Positions 37,326 to 45,190 of a stretch of 64,000 nucleotides of DNA are shown here, one piece after another. The stretch is from NCBI RefSeq assembly GCF_002009425.1, contig NZ_CP019936.1:4513297-4577296 (forward strand), given 5' to 3'. Below the pieces are notes generated by a model. The model searched no databases. It saw only the letters and a list, made by a program, of their open reading frames with translations, and was not told where the DNA came from. Within the stretch, counting starts at the first letter, position 1; each line of letters begins with the position of its first letter. The translations under genes were made by a program, and so were the position numbers. The stretch is from Thiosocius teredinicola. Lineage in GTDB: Bacteria > Pseudomonadota > Gammaproteobacteria > Chromatiales > Chromatiaceae.

Positions 37326-37706
37326 TCAGGATGCCGCCGTCTGCCCGTCGTCCGGCGTGGGCAGGTCCACCCACAACATCCCATCCTCAACACTGAGCTC
37401 TACGGACTGCAGCGATTGCCCGACGCAGGGCCCGCGCAGGCAATATCCGTCTTCCGGTCGGAACAGCGCGCCGTGGATAGCACACTGAATAAAGCTGTTG
37501 TCGAGATCAAAGAACTGGTCGGGCACCCATTCGAGCGGCGCGCCGGTATGCGGGCAACGATTGATGTAAGCGGCGAGGACATCGTCTTTACGCACGACAA
37601 AGACCGAGAGAGGCTGCGGCGAACTGCTATCCAGTTCGAAGCCGCGGGTCGCCGGGTCGGCGAGTTCGTTTAGCGGACACAAGGCGTGCCGACGCGATTC
37701 CGTCAT
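37326..37706 (-). CDS. Rieske 2Fe-2S domain protein
   Basis: 126 residues, a single Rieske fold. The cluster ligands are Cys51-x-His53 (NRCPHTGAPLEW) and Cys75-x2-His78 (IQCAIHGALF), followed by PEDGYCLRGPC. It could act as a soluble ferredoxin for an unknown oxygenase or other redox enzyme. Its start lies nine bases after the stop of the large coiled-coil gene on the same strand, so the order is coiled-coil gene downstream of it. Confidence 0.9.
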   Translation of the reverse strand: MTESRRHALCPLNELADPATRGFELDSSSPQPLSVFVVRKDDVLAAYINRCPHTGAPLEWVPDQFFDLDNSFIQCAIHGALFRPEDGYCLRGPCVGQSLQSVELSVEDGMLWVDLPTPDDGQTAAS

Positions 37707-37715
37707 CGGCCGTCG

Positions 37716-40700
37716 TCAAAGCCCGAGCAACATCGAGAAGATCTCGCCCTTGCCGGCATAGAAGCTCAGCCCTTCCAATGCGCCGATAGCCAACGCCCCG
37801 CCGATCACGATCGGCCAGAACCGGCTTGGCGATGAGACGCTCTTCATGCCGATCGGGCGCGACATCGGCTTGAGCCGATCGTCGCGCAGGTCGACGACCT
37901 TCGCCGCCTCTTCCGATTCTTCCTGCAGCCGATACAGGGCTTCCTGCAACTGATCGCGGGCCGATTCTGCCTCGCGTCGACTGGCGATGGCATCGTCTGC
38001 CTCTGCCTGCGACTTATCGAGTTCGCGTTTCACCTCATCCAACTGGCGGTTCACGTCCTCGAGCGAATCCTCGAGCATGTGCCGCGAGTCTTCTGCGCTA
38101 CCCAGTTCGCGCTGACGTTCGTTCAGCGAGGTTTCGAGGGCCTCGATGCGTTGCCGCATCGATTCGTGCGATATCGCTTCGCGCCCATCGGCCTGTTGCA
38201 GACGGCGCATCTGCGTCTCGGAGGTCGCCAGCTGTTCGCGCATATGCGCGACATCGCGCACCGCCTGTTCGCGCACCATCTCGAGTTCGGCGCGTAACGC
38301 AGCGAGCTCCGACGCATCGTCATCGCCGGATTGGGCTGCACGGATCTGGTCGACATACTCTTCGAGCACGCCTCGCAATTGCTTCACCTCGTTGTCGCGC
38401 GCAGTCAGGTCGCTGCGCACCTTGCTCAATTCCGCCTGCAGTTGATCGTCTGCCGAGCCGGCAACACCCACCTCGAGCACCGCGTTCAGGCGCTCGATCT
38501 CTTGCTGCAGCACATCGCGCTGCGCGTGCGCCTCGTCGAGCTGCTGGCGCAGGTTCGCCTGCTGTCCTTCATGATCGAGCAGCTCGCTATCGTGCGCTTT
38601 CAGCGCCTCGGCAACCTGGTTCTCGAGATCGACCAGGCGTGCCTGATCATCGTCTTTCTCACTCAGGGCGAGCTGCAAGGTATCACGCTCGGCGCTCGCG
38701 GTGTTCAGCGCCTCGATCAACTCACTCTGCTCTTCACGCGCGGACTTTAGCGCAATATTGCGTTCTTCGAGAGTCTGTTTGGCCTCGACCAGTTCGGCGC
38801 GCAACTTTTCGTCGCCGGATTCGGCCGCCGCCCGATACTTGTCGACTTCGCCCTTGAGCGCAGAAACCTCGCTTTCCAGGCGCTCGATGTCGGCTGTCGC
38901 GTCGGCCTGGGCGTGCGCATCCTGCTTGCTCGCCGCCACCTTGCTGTTTGCTTCTTTCAGATCGTGCTGCAGTGCAGCGATCTTTTCCTCACCGGCGCGG
39001 ATCACCTTTTCCAGGTCGCTGCGCCGCGACATCGACTGCTCTGCCGCCCTGGCCGCCGTCTCACGCTCGGCCTTGAGTTCGTTCTGCGCGTCTTCGAGTT
39101 GCTTGCGCAACGCGGCGAGCTGCTCACCCACCTTCGAGCGTTCGCCCGATAGCGACTCGAGCTCCTTGCGCTTGCCTGTCAGCTGTCGCTCGCTGGCATC
39201 CAGCTTGGTGCGCAATTCTTTGAGCGCTTTTTCGTTGCCGCTCTGCGCCTCGCGCAACGAGGTTTCGAGCTCTGCTTGCTTGCCCTGTGCTGCGGACAGC
39301 GTCGCCTCGAGTTCCTCGATCCTTGCCTGTTGCTGCGCAGCAGCGCCCTGGTTCTCAGACTGCGCAGCATCCAGGCTGGATCGCAGCTGATCGCGTTCTT
39401 GTCGCACTGCATCAAGCGCAGCCTGAGACGTCTCCAATTCCTCGCGCGACGCACGCAACTGCTCAGCTGCTTCGCTGGCGTCGCGGGTGATCTGTTGCAG
39501 CTTTTCGCTGTGCTTGACGCCCAGCTCATCGAGCGAAGCCAACGCCACGTCGCGTTCGTTACGCAATGCATCGGTGGTTTTGGCAGCCTTCGATTCGGCG
39601 TCGCCCAACGCTTTTTCGAGCGCGGCAACCCGCTCCTGGCTCGCGACCAGCGCGGCATCCGCCTCACCGTTGCCTGCGGCGAGCTGCTCTTGCAGCGCGG
39701 TATTGGTCGTTTTGAGCTCTTGGAGCTGGCGCTGCAAATCATCGCGCGCGCTCTGCGCCTCGCTCAACTCGGTTTGCACATTGAGCAGCTGATCGCCGGC
39801 CTGCTTGGCATCGGCGGCCAGCTTCTGCATCTGGTCGCTGTTCTTGACGCCAAGTTCGTCGAGCGAGGCCAGTGCCACGTCGCGCTCCTGGCGCAGCGCG
39901 TTGACCTTCTTCTCGGCTTTCGCACGCGCGTCTTTCAGCGACTTTTCGAGTTTCTCGATCCGCTGCTGACTCTCTCCCAGCGACTTGTCAAGTTCCTGCT
40001 CGCGCTCGGCGAGCTGTGCGGCCGCCTGCTCGTCGTTCTGTTGCTGGCTGGCGCGCAGTTGTTCGTTCTCTTTGCGCAGCGCATCAATTTCCTGCTGCAG
40101 CGTCTGCACCGCCTCATCGTCGCCCTTGCGCCCATCGAGGTCGTTGCGCAGGCTTTCCAGGTCAGCCTGCGCCTGTTCAAGGTCGAGCTGCAACGCGGTC
40201 ATTTCCTCCTTCAATTCACCGCGTTCACGATCGTGCTGCTCACGTTCCTTGGTGCGTTGCGCCAAGGCGTCGGTCAGACGGCCCGCCAGGTCGTCGAGAT
40301 TGGTGGTTGCGCTCTCGGCACGCTCGCGCTCGCCGATCAACTCGCGCTCGGCCCTCGACAAGCGCTCCTGCAGCTTCTTGTCGAGACCCTCGATCTCGGA
40401 CATCCGGCCCGCCAGTGAGGCGCGTTCGTTCTCCGCAGCCTCGAGGCTGCTGGTGAGACGCTCCATCTCTGCGTAAGCCTTCTGCCGCGCATCCAGCGCT
40501 TCCTTCTTCTCCGCCTCGCTCTGCGCAGCGTCCTGGCGCGCCTGCTCGACGGCCTCGCGCACCTGCTGCAGATACTGTTCGCGTTCCTCAGCAATGCCTT
40601 TCTGATCGAGCTGGGCCTCTTTCAACCGGTCTTCGAGTTCTTTCGCGCGCGCCTCGGCACGACGGATGCGTTCCTGCATCACCTCGTCATCGACTGCCGC

Positions 40701-41792
40701 TGCGGCTGCGGGCGGCTCCTCGGCAACCGCATCTGTCTCGCTGGACGCGAGTCCACCCTCCAGCACCGAGACATCGAAGCCGCGCTCAGTCAGCAAAAAG
40801 GCGCCGGCCATCGCGCGGCCACCGGTGTCGCTGTACAGGATGTAGTGCCGGTCGGTCGCCAGGCTCGACGCTTGGTAACGCAGTGATTCGAAAGGAATGC
40901 TGATAGCGTTCGGCAGGTGCGATTCGTCGTATTCGGCACCGGAGCGCAGATCCAGCCAGACCGAACCCTGATCCACCTTCGCCTGTGCGGCCGGCATTTT
41001 CAGCCGCTCCAGCAGTGGGTTGTTAATCAGGTCGAGGAAGTCTTCCTTGCTCAGGCGCAGTACTTCGCCCGTCTGGATCATTGTGACCGTGGAGTTGCGC
41101 GGGTTGTCCGACAACAAGGCCTCTTCACCGAACGCGTCGCCCGGGCCGAGCGTGGCGACCTCGACCGCCCCTTTGCCGTCGTCGTTGTCGCGGCGCACAA
41201 CCGCGCAGCCCTTGGTGATCATGTAGTAGAAATCACCCGGGTCACCCTGGCGCACTAGGTCTTCGTCTTTTTCGACCTCGACCTGCTCGACGCTCATCAT
41301 CACGCGTTGGATGTTCGATGCCGGCACCTGCTGCAGCACGCTCGACTGCAGCAACATCGTCATCCAGTCGTCCTGACCCGATTCATCGAGATCGGCGACC
41401 TGGTAATCGACGGTCTGGGTGCGCGCCAGCAGATCGCTCAAACGCCGGCTGTCGATACGTGCGATGCGAATCTTGCCGTTGGCGCGCGCGGTCTGCTCGC
41501 GCGGTAGCTGGTGGGCCAGTGGAAAACGTGCGGTTTCGTTGGTCGACTTGACCGTATCGGTGACATTCTTATCGTGCAGCAGGCTCACGCTTCCTTTCAG
41601 AAGGTAGACGTGTTGATGATCCGTATCACCTTGTTCGAAAAGAATTTTTCCCTTGGTCAGAGACTCGAATGAAATGCCGTCGAGGAGCTGCTCGAAGGCC
41701 TCGTCAGGCAGGGTGTGCAGCGGGACGAGCGCCCGCAGACGCGCGATCTCCTCGCTCGACGCTTCATCTGACATTCGAGTGGCTGATTCCAT
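37716..41792 (-). CDS. Giant cNMP-binding/rhodanese/coiled-coil protein with C-terminal membrane anchor
   Basis: 1358 residues. Residues about 25-125: a cyclic-nucleotide-binding-like domain lacking the phosphate-binding cassette. Residues 145-262: a second such domain with an intact-looking cassette (FGEEALLSDNPRNSTV, 221-236). Residues 275-352: a rhodanese domain whose catalytic cysteine is replaced by Ser321 (LYSDTGGRA), so it should be catalytically dead. Residues about 375-1310: almost continuous coiled coil, including two ~110-residue repeats containing ERDVALASLDELGVK. Near 1325-1345 a hydrophobic segment (WPIVIGGALAIGALEGLSFY) can anchor the C-terminus. It would form a long fibre carrying nucleotide-sensing heads. 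Function unknown; the Rieske gene follows closely on the 5' side of the next transcript unit. Confidence 0.85.
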   Translation of the reverse strand: MESATRMSDEASSEEIARLRALVPLHTLPDEAFEQLLDGISFESLTKGKILFEQGDTDHQHVYLLKGSVSLLHDKNVTDTVKSTNETARFPLAHQLPREQTARANGKIRIARIDSRRLSDLLARTQTVDYQVADLDESGQDDWMTMLLQSSVLQQVPASNIQRVMMSVEQVEVEKDEDLVRQGDPGDFYYMITKGCAVVRRDNDDGKGAVEVATLGPGDAFGEEALLSDNPRNSTVTMIQTGEVLRLSKEDFLDLINNPLLERLKMPAAQAKVDQGSVWLDLRSGAEYDESHLPNAISIPFESLRYQASSLATDRHYILYSDTGGRAMAGAFLLTERGFDVSVLEGGLASSETDAVAEEPPAAAAAVDDEVMQERIRRAEARAKELEDRLKEAQLDQKGIAEEREQYLQQVREAVEQARQDAAQSEAEKKEALDARQKAYAEMERLTSSLEAAENERASLAGRMSEIEGLDKKLQERLSRAERELIGERERAESATTNLDDLAGRLTDALAQRTKEREQHDRERGELKEEMTALQLDLEQAQADLESLRNDLDGRKGDDEAVQTLQQEIDALRKENEQLRASQQQNDEQAAAQLAEREQELDKSLGESQQRIEKLEKSLKDARAKAEKKVNALRQERDVALASLDELGVKNSDQMQKLAADAKQAGDQLLNVQTELSEAQSARDDLQRQLQELKTTNTALQEQLAAGNGEADAALVASQERVAALEKALGDAESKAAKTTDALRNERDVALASLDELGVKHSEKLQQITRDASEAAEQLRASREELETSQAALDAVRQERDQLRSSLDAAQSENQGAAAQQQARIEELEATLSAAQGKQAELETSLREAQSGNEKALKELRTKLDASERQLTGKRKELESLSGERSKVGEQLAALRKQLEDAQNELKAERETAARAAEQSMSRRSDLEKVIRAGEEKIAALQHDLKEANSKVAASKQDAHAQADATADIERLESEVSALKGEVDKYRAAAESGDEKLRAELVEAKQTLEERNIALKSAREEQSELIEALNTASAERDTLQLALSEKDDDQARLVDLENQVAEALKAHDSELLDHEGQQANLRQQLDEAHAQRDVLQQEIERLNAVLEVGVAGSADDQLQAELSKVRSDLTARDNEVKQLRGVLEEYVDQIRAAQSGDDDASELAALRAELEMVREQAVRDVAHMREQLATSETQMRRLQQADGREAISHESMRQRIEALETSLNERQRELGSAEDSRHMLEDSLEDVNRQLDEVKRELDKSQAEADDAIASRREAESARDQLQEALYRLQEESEEAAKVVDLRDDRLKPMSRPIGMKSVSSPSRFWPIVIGGALAIGALEGLSFYAGKGEIFSMLLGL

Positions 41793-41833
41793 AAAGTCGA
41801 TGCTTTTCCGTTAGGGCCCGCGATCCCGGGCGC

Positions 41834-42412
41834 CTAGTGCTTATCGACCCCTACCATGGCGTTCTTGAGTGCATCCGTCACAGGTTCGTCACCCAGCCAC
41901 ACGGAAAGCAGCGCGGCGTTGAAGTCCGCGCCCTCGATCTCACCGCGCGGCACGCCGTTGATGCTGACCTCGGTCGAGCGACCCGGCACGTAATCGAGCC
42001 AGATGGTGTCGCCTTCGTGCAGGTCTTCGAACAGCTCGGTGAAATGCGTCAGGCGTTCATTCACGGCAGCGAGTTCCTGCGGCGACAGGTTCTTTTCGAA
42101 TCCCTCTCGCCAACCGTCGTCGAGCATGCGTTTCTCGATCTCGCTGTAGACGAAGTGCATCGACACACGGTTTGCGGGCGGATCGGTCAACAAGCCGCCA
42201 ACGCCTACCTGACGCTGCGGCAGGTAGAGCGCGCCGACATAGACACTGATGAAAAACTTCTTTCGCACACCGGCGCCATTGAGTACCAGAGGCTGTTCCG
42301 CACCGCGGATTTGTGCCGTCTGCGGCACGTCGACACCGGCGAGTTCGAGAGCTTGTGCAACACCGGGAACAAGCGTTACGAACAACAGAGCAAGACAGGT
42401 TCGAGCAAACAC
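41834..42412 (-). CDS. Chalcone isomerase-like periplasmic protein (PF16036)
   Basis: 192 residues, GTG start with a strong GGAGGT site. A signal peptide (CLALLFVTLVPGVAQA) is followed by the family pattern LVLNGAGVRKKFFISVYVGALYLP and DTIWLDYVPGRSTEVSINGV. The bacterial members are not known to isomerise chalcones; a lipid or small-acid binding role is possible. It lies just upstream of the large coiled-coil gene on the same strand. Confidence 0.88.
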   Translation of the reverse strand: MFARTCLALLFVTLVPGVAQALELAGVDVPQTAQIRGAEQPLVLNGAGVRKKFFISVYVGALYLPQRQVGVGGLLTDPPANRVSMHFVYSEIEKRMLDDGWREGFEKNLSPQELAAVNERLTHFTELFEDLHEGDTIWLDYVPGRSTEVSINGVPRGEIEGADFNAALLSVWLGDEPVTDALKNAMVGVDKH

Positions 42413-42568
42413 AACGCACCTCCGTTGATTGAAGAACGGCAGACAATCTGCAGTTCCGCTATTTTTTTGCGATTCACAGCGTTAAACAAGGCATTTCTGT
42501 GTATTGCAGTTTGCAGTTATATGCTATGTTTTCTGCGGTTCCACACCAATCCTGAGTAGGAGTCCTAC

Positions 42569-42952
42569 ATGGCAGTAAAGAAAAAAGCCGCAAAAAAGGC
42601 TGCGGCTAAAAAAGCGGCTGCTGCACCTGCAGTAAAAGCCATTTCCACCAAACAAACCAAAACGCAAATCATCACCGCGATCTCCGAATCGACCGAACTC
42701 CCGAAGAAGGACGTTGTTGCCGTCTTCACGGCGCTGGGCGAGATGATCGAAGGCCACATGAAAAAGCGTGGTTCCGGCGAATTCACCATCCCCGACACGG
42801 GCGTGAAGATTCGTCGCGTCAAGAAACCGGCCCGCAAAGCGCGTATGGGCCGCAACCCTGCAACGGGTGAACCGATGAAAATCGCTGCCAAGCCGGCATC
42901 GACTGTCGTACGTGTATCGGCGCTGAAAGCGCTGAAAGACACCATCGGCTGA
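42569..42952 (+). CDS. HU-family DNA-binding protein with Lys/Ala N-terminal tail
   Basis: 127 residues. The first 25 or so are lysine- and alanine-rich (VKKKAAKKAAAKKAAAAP), like bacterial H1-type tails. The rest is an HU/IHF fold (TQIITAISESTELPKKDVVAVF), with the DNA-inserting arm region around GVKIRRVKKPARKARMGRNP and the Arg-Asn-Pro tip. The tail would add non-specific DNA binding. It is probably abundant: AGGAG site, A-rich 5' end and a strong terminator. Confidence 0.92.
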   Translation: MAVKKKAAKKAAAKKAAAAPAVKAISTKQTKTQIITAISESTELPKKDVVAVFTALGEMIEGHMKKRGSGEFTIPDTGVKIRRVKKPARKARMGRNPATGEPMKIAAKPASTVVRVSALKALKDTIG

Positions 42953-42979
42953 TCGTCGGGCAGACATATTCTGCGAAAG

Positions 42980-43005
42980 AGCGCCGCTATTGCGGCGCTT
43001 TTTTA
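42980..43005 (+). terminator. Rho-independent terminator of the HU gene
   Basis: AGCGCCGC-TATT-GCGGCGCT followed by a T run. Confidence 0.92.
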
Positions 43006-43027
43006 TTGTGCGAAAGACTGCCGCCTA

Positions 43028-43567
43028 TCAGCCCGCGGGCAACTGGCGCAGAATCAACTGCCCGCCACTCTGGCTGAATTCCAGGGGTTTCAAAAAGCTC
43101 ATGCCGAGCAACACGGCGCCGCCTTCCCCCATCGACGGGATGATCGACGCCTTGATTCGACGGCGCTGAATATTGCCGACACTGACCTCGTCGAGCAGGG
43201 TGTGCCATACAGCCACCGCGCCGTTGGCCGTCTGACTGACACCACTGCCAAGTCTTTCCAATCCGAGCCGGTTGGCGATATCTTCGGGAACCGCCACGTC
43301 GGTAGCCCCGGTATCGACCAGGAACACGACAGCCTGGCCATTGATGGTTCCACTGGTCACATAGTGCCCCTGTGCATTGCGCTCGAGAACGACTTCGCGG
43401 GTGCCATCCTGCGCAACCTGGATCTGCGGCTGACTGTTCGGATTGAACTTCAGGTTCAGCGCATCGTTGAACAGGAAGGTCAGCAGCGCGATACCGCCGG
43501 CCCACGCCAGCAACAGCATATGGCGCCCTGCGCGCGTGGTTCCTGTGTTTTCATCCTCTTGAGACAT
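43028..43567 (-). CDS. Membrane-anchored retropepsin-like aspartic protease
   Basis: About 179 residues. One transmembrane helix (LLLAWAGGIALLTFLF) is followed by a clan AA protease domain with the catalytic VFLVDTGATDVAVP and the flap-side LLGMSFL. It matches the TIGR02281-type family, short membrane-tethered proteases acting as dimers in the periplasm. The substrate is unknown. Distinct from the RimB-like protease at 2668. Confidence 0.9.
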   Translation of the reverse strand: MSQEDENTGTTRAGRHMLLLAWAGGIALLTFLFNDALNLKFNPNSQPQIQVAQDGTREVVLERNAQGHYVTSGTINGQAVVFLVDTGATDVAVPEDIANRLGLERLGSGVSQTANGAVAVWHTLLDEVSVGNIQRRRIKASIIPSMGEGGAVLLGMSFLKPLEFSQSGGQLILRQLPAG

Positions 43568-43651
43568 CGGCAACCATCATCTTTATTTAGTGATATCCGA
43601 GCTTATTGGAGCTGCTTCGGGGAGTGAAGTTCAAATGAGGCCAGCGCACAC

Positions 43652-44287
43652 ATGAGTGACAACACGACCCACAACCTGATCTATGTGCACGACCCGATGT
43701 GCAGCTGGTGTTGGGGTTTTCGGCCGCTGTTCGACAATCTTTGCCGCCAGTTGCCGCAAGGCGTTGCGGTGCGCCGCCTGCTGGGCGGCCTGGCACCGGA
43801 CAGCGACGACCCGATGAGTGACGATATGCAACGCTATCTGCAGGCGACCTGGAAGCGCATCCAGCAACGCATACCGGGCACCCGGTTCAACTTCGATTTC
43901 TGGCGCAACTGCCGCCCGCGACGCAGCACCTGGCCGGCCTGCCGGGCTGTGATCGCCGCACGTGAACTCGATGCCGACAAGGAAGCCGCGATGATCGATG
44001 CGATCCAACGGGCCTACTACCTGGAAGCCATGAACCCGTCCGACGAAGATACCCTGATCGCCCTCGCCGTTCGCCTCGGCCTGGACCGACATCGCTTCGC
44101 CGAACGACTCGTCGACGCGACAACCGATGCGCAGCTGCAGCGTGAGATCAGCGAAGCACACGGCATGGGCGCCGACAGCTTTCCGAGCCTTCGCCTGACG
44201 GTCGGATCAACCCATTGGCCGGTGCCTATCGACTACCTGCATGTCGAGCCAATGCTGGAAACCATCGAGGCATTGCGTTGCGCATAG
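43652..44287 (+). CDS. DsbA-family thioredoxin-fold protein
   Basis: 211 residues with a redox CSWC motif in HDPMCSWCWGF and cis-proline region DSFPSLRL. There is no signal peptide, so it probably acts in the cytoplasm, like FrnE-type or 2-hydroxychromene isomerase-type members. It is followed by a strong terminator. Confidence 0.9.
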   Translation: MSDNTTHNLIYVHDPMCSWCWGFRPLFDNLCRQLPQGVAVRRLLGGLAPDSDDPMSDDMQRYLQATWKRIQQRIPGTRFNFDFWRNCRPRRSTWPACRAVIAARELDADKEAAMIDAIQRAYYLEAMNPSDEDTLIALAVRLGLDRHRFAERLVDATTDAQLQREISEAHGMGADSFPSLRLTVGSTHWPVPIDYLHVEPMLETIEALRCA

Positions 44288-44317
44288 TCGAAACGCGTAC
44301 AGCACTCGCCATAAAAA

Positions 44318-44342
44318 AACCGGGCAATGCCCGGTTCTTTTT
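44318..44342. terminator. Bidirectional Rho-independent terminator
   Basis: AACCGGGC-AAT-GCCCGGTT flanked by an A run on the left and a T run on the right, between the convergent DsbA-family and MlaC-like genes. Confidence 0.92.
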
Positions 44343-44346
44343 TCAA

Positions 44347-45051
44347 TCAGCGCATCGGCTGCGGACCGTAGGGCCCATATCCGCCGGGACCACCCGGCCC
44401 CATCTGCGGCGCCATTTGGCGCATTCGCTGCATCTGCTGCATCTGCTGGGCACGCATCTGGCGCATCATCTGCCGCCGGTAGTGCACGATGGCGCTATGA
44501 CCATTGGCCGCTACGTCGTACACCTTCCAGCCCTGTTCACCGCGGTACAGACGAAAATCCAGACGCGCCGGATAGTTGCCCGGATTCAGAATAGCGACAC
44601 CGACAACCGCCGTCTGCCCGTCGTTCTCGCTGCGCGGCCGTAGAAACTGCACCTGCTGATTGTCGTACGAGGCGAGCTTTTCGGTCATCTTGGTCAGAAA
44701 GGTTCGCTTGATGTCTTCCGCCATCTCTTGCTGCTCGAGCGGCGACATCTGCTCGTAGATCCGGCCGCCGGCCGCACTGGCCATGTACTCGAAATCGAAA
44801 AACGGCGCTATTTCGCTGTTGAGAAAATCGGCGAGGTCCTCCGGTGACACGCTGTCCTGGCTGTCGAGAAAGCCAAGCAGCTTGTCGATACCCGCACGTA
44901 GCGCGACTGCCGGATTGTTCATCTGCGGAACGGGCATACCGTATGGGTTCGGGCCATAGGGCATCGGCGCCGGCCCCGGGCCATATTGAGGTACTGCGTG
45001 AACACCGCCTGCGAGCATGACGCCCATCAGCAGCCATGTGTGTGATTTCAT
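44347..45051 (-). CDS. MlaC/Ttg2D-family periplasmic protein with Met/Gln-rich tail
   Basis: About 234 residues. A signal peptide (WLLMGVMLAGGVHA) is followed by a Pro/Gly/Tyr stretch and a MlaC-like domain (FFDFEYMASAAGGRIYEQMS, FLTKMTEKLASYDNQQVQFL, YRGEQGWKVYDV). It then runs into a Met/Gln/Arg-rich helix (MRAQQMQQMQRMRQMAPQM) and a Gly/Pro tail. MlaC shuttles phospholipids between membranes, but no mlaD/E/F/B lies nearby and the tail is unusual. AGGGGGA precedes the ATG. Confidence 0.8.
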   Translation of the reverse strand: MKSHTWLLMGVMLAGGVHAVPQYGPGPAPMPYGPNPYGMPVPQMNNPAVALRAGIDKLLGFLDSQDSVSPEDLADFLNSEIAPFFDFEYMASAAGGRIYEQMSPLEQQEMAEDIKRTFLTKMTEKLASYDNQQVQFLRPRSENDGQTAVVGVAILNPGNYPARLDFRLYRGEQGWKVYDVAANGHSAIVHYRRQMMRQMRAQQMQQMQRMRQMAPQMGPGGPGGYGPYGPQPMR

Positions 45052-45190
45052 CCAAGTCCCCCTGCGTGGTTTATATTGAGTTCGCCCGATGGATTCCGAC
45101 AGACCTGCCAACGTTGGGCGAATGGAAGCGTAGCCGGCCGTAGCGCGGCGTCGCAAAAGGTTGCCAAGGCGCGCGCATGAATGCAATGCA

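Noticed and set aside
37716-41792. Long plus-strand open frames opposite the coiled-coil gene
   Set aside because: Shadows produced by the biased codon use of the minus-strand gene.
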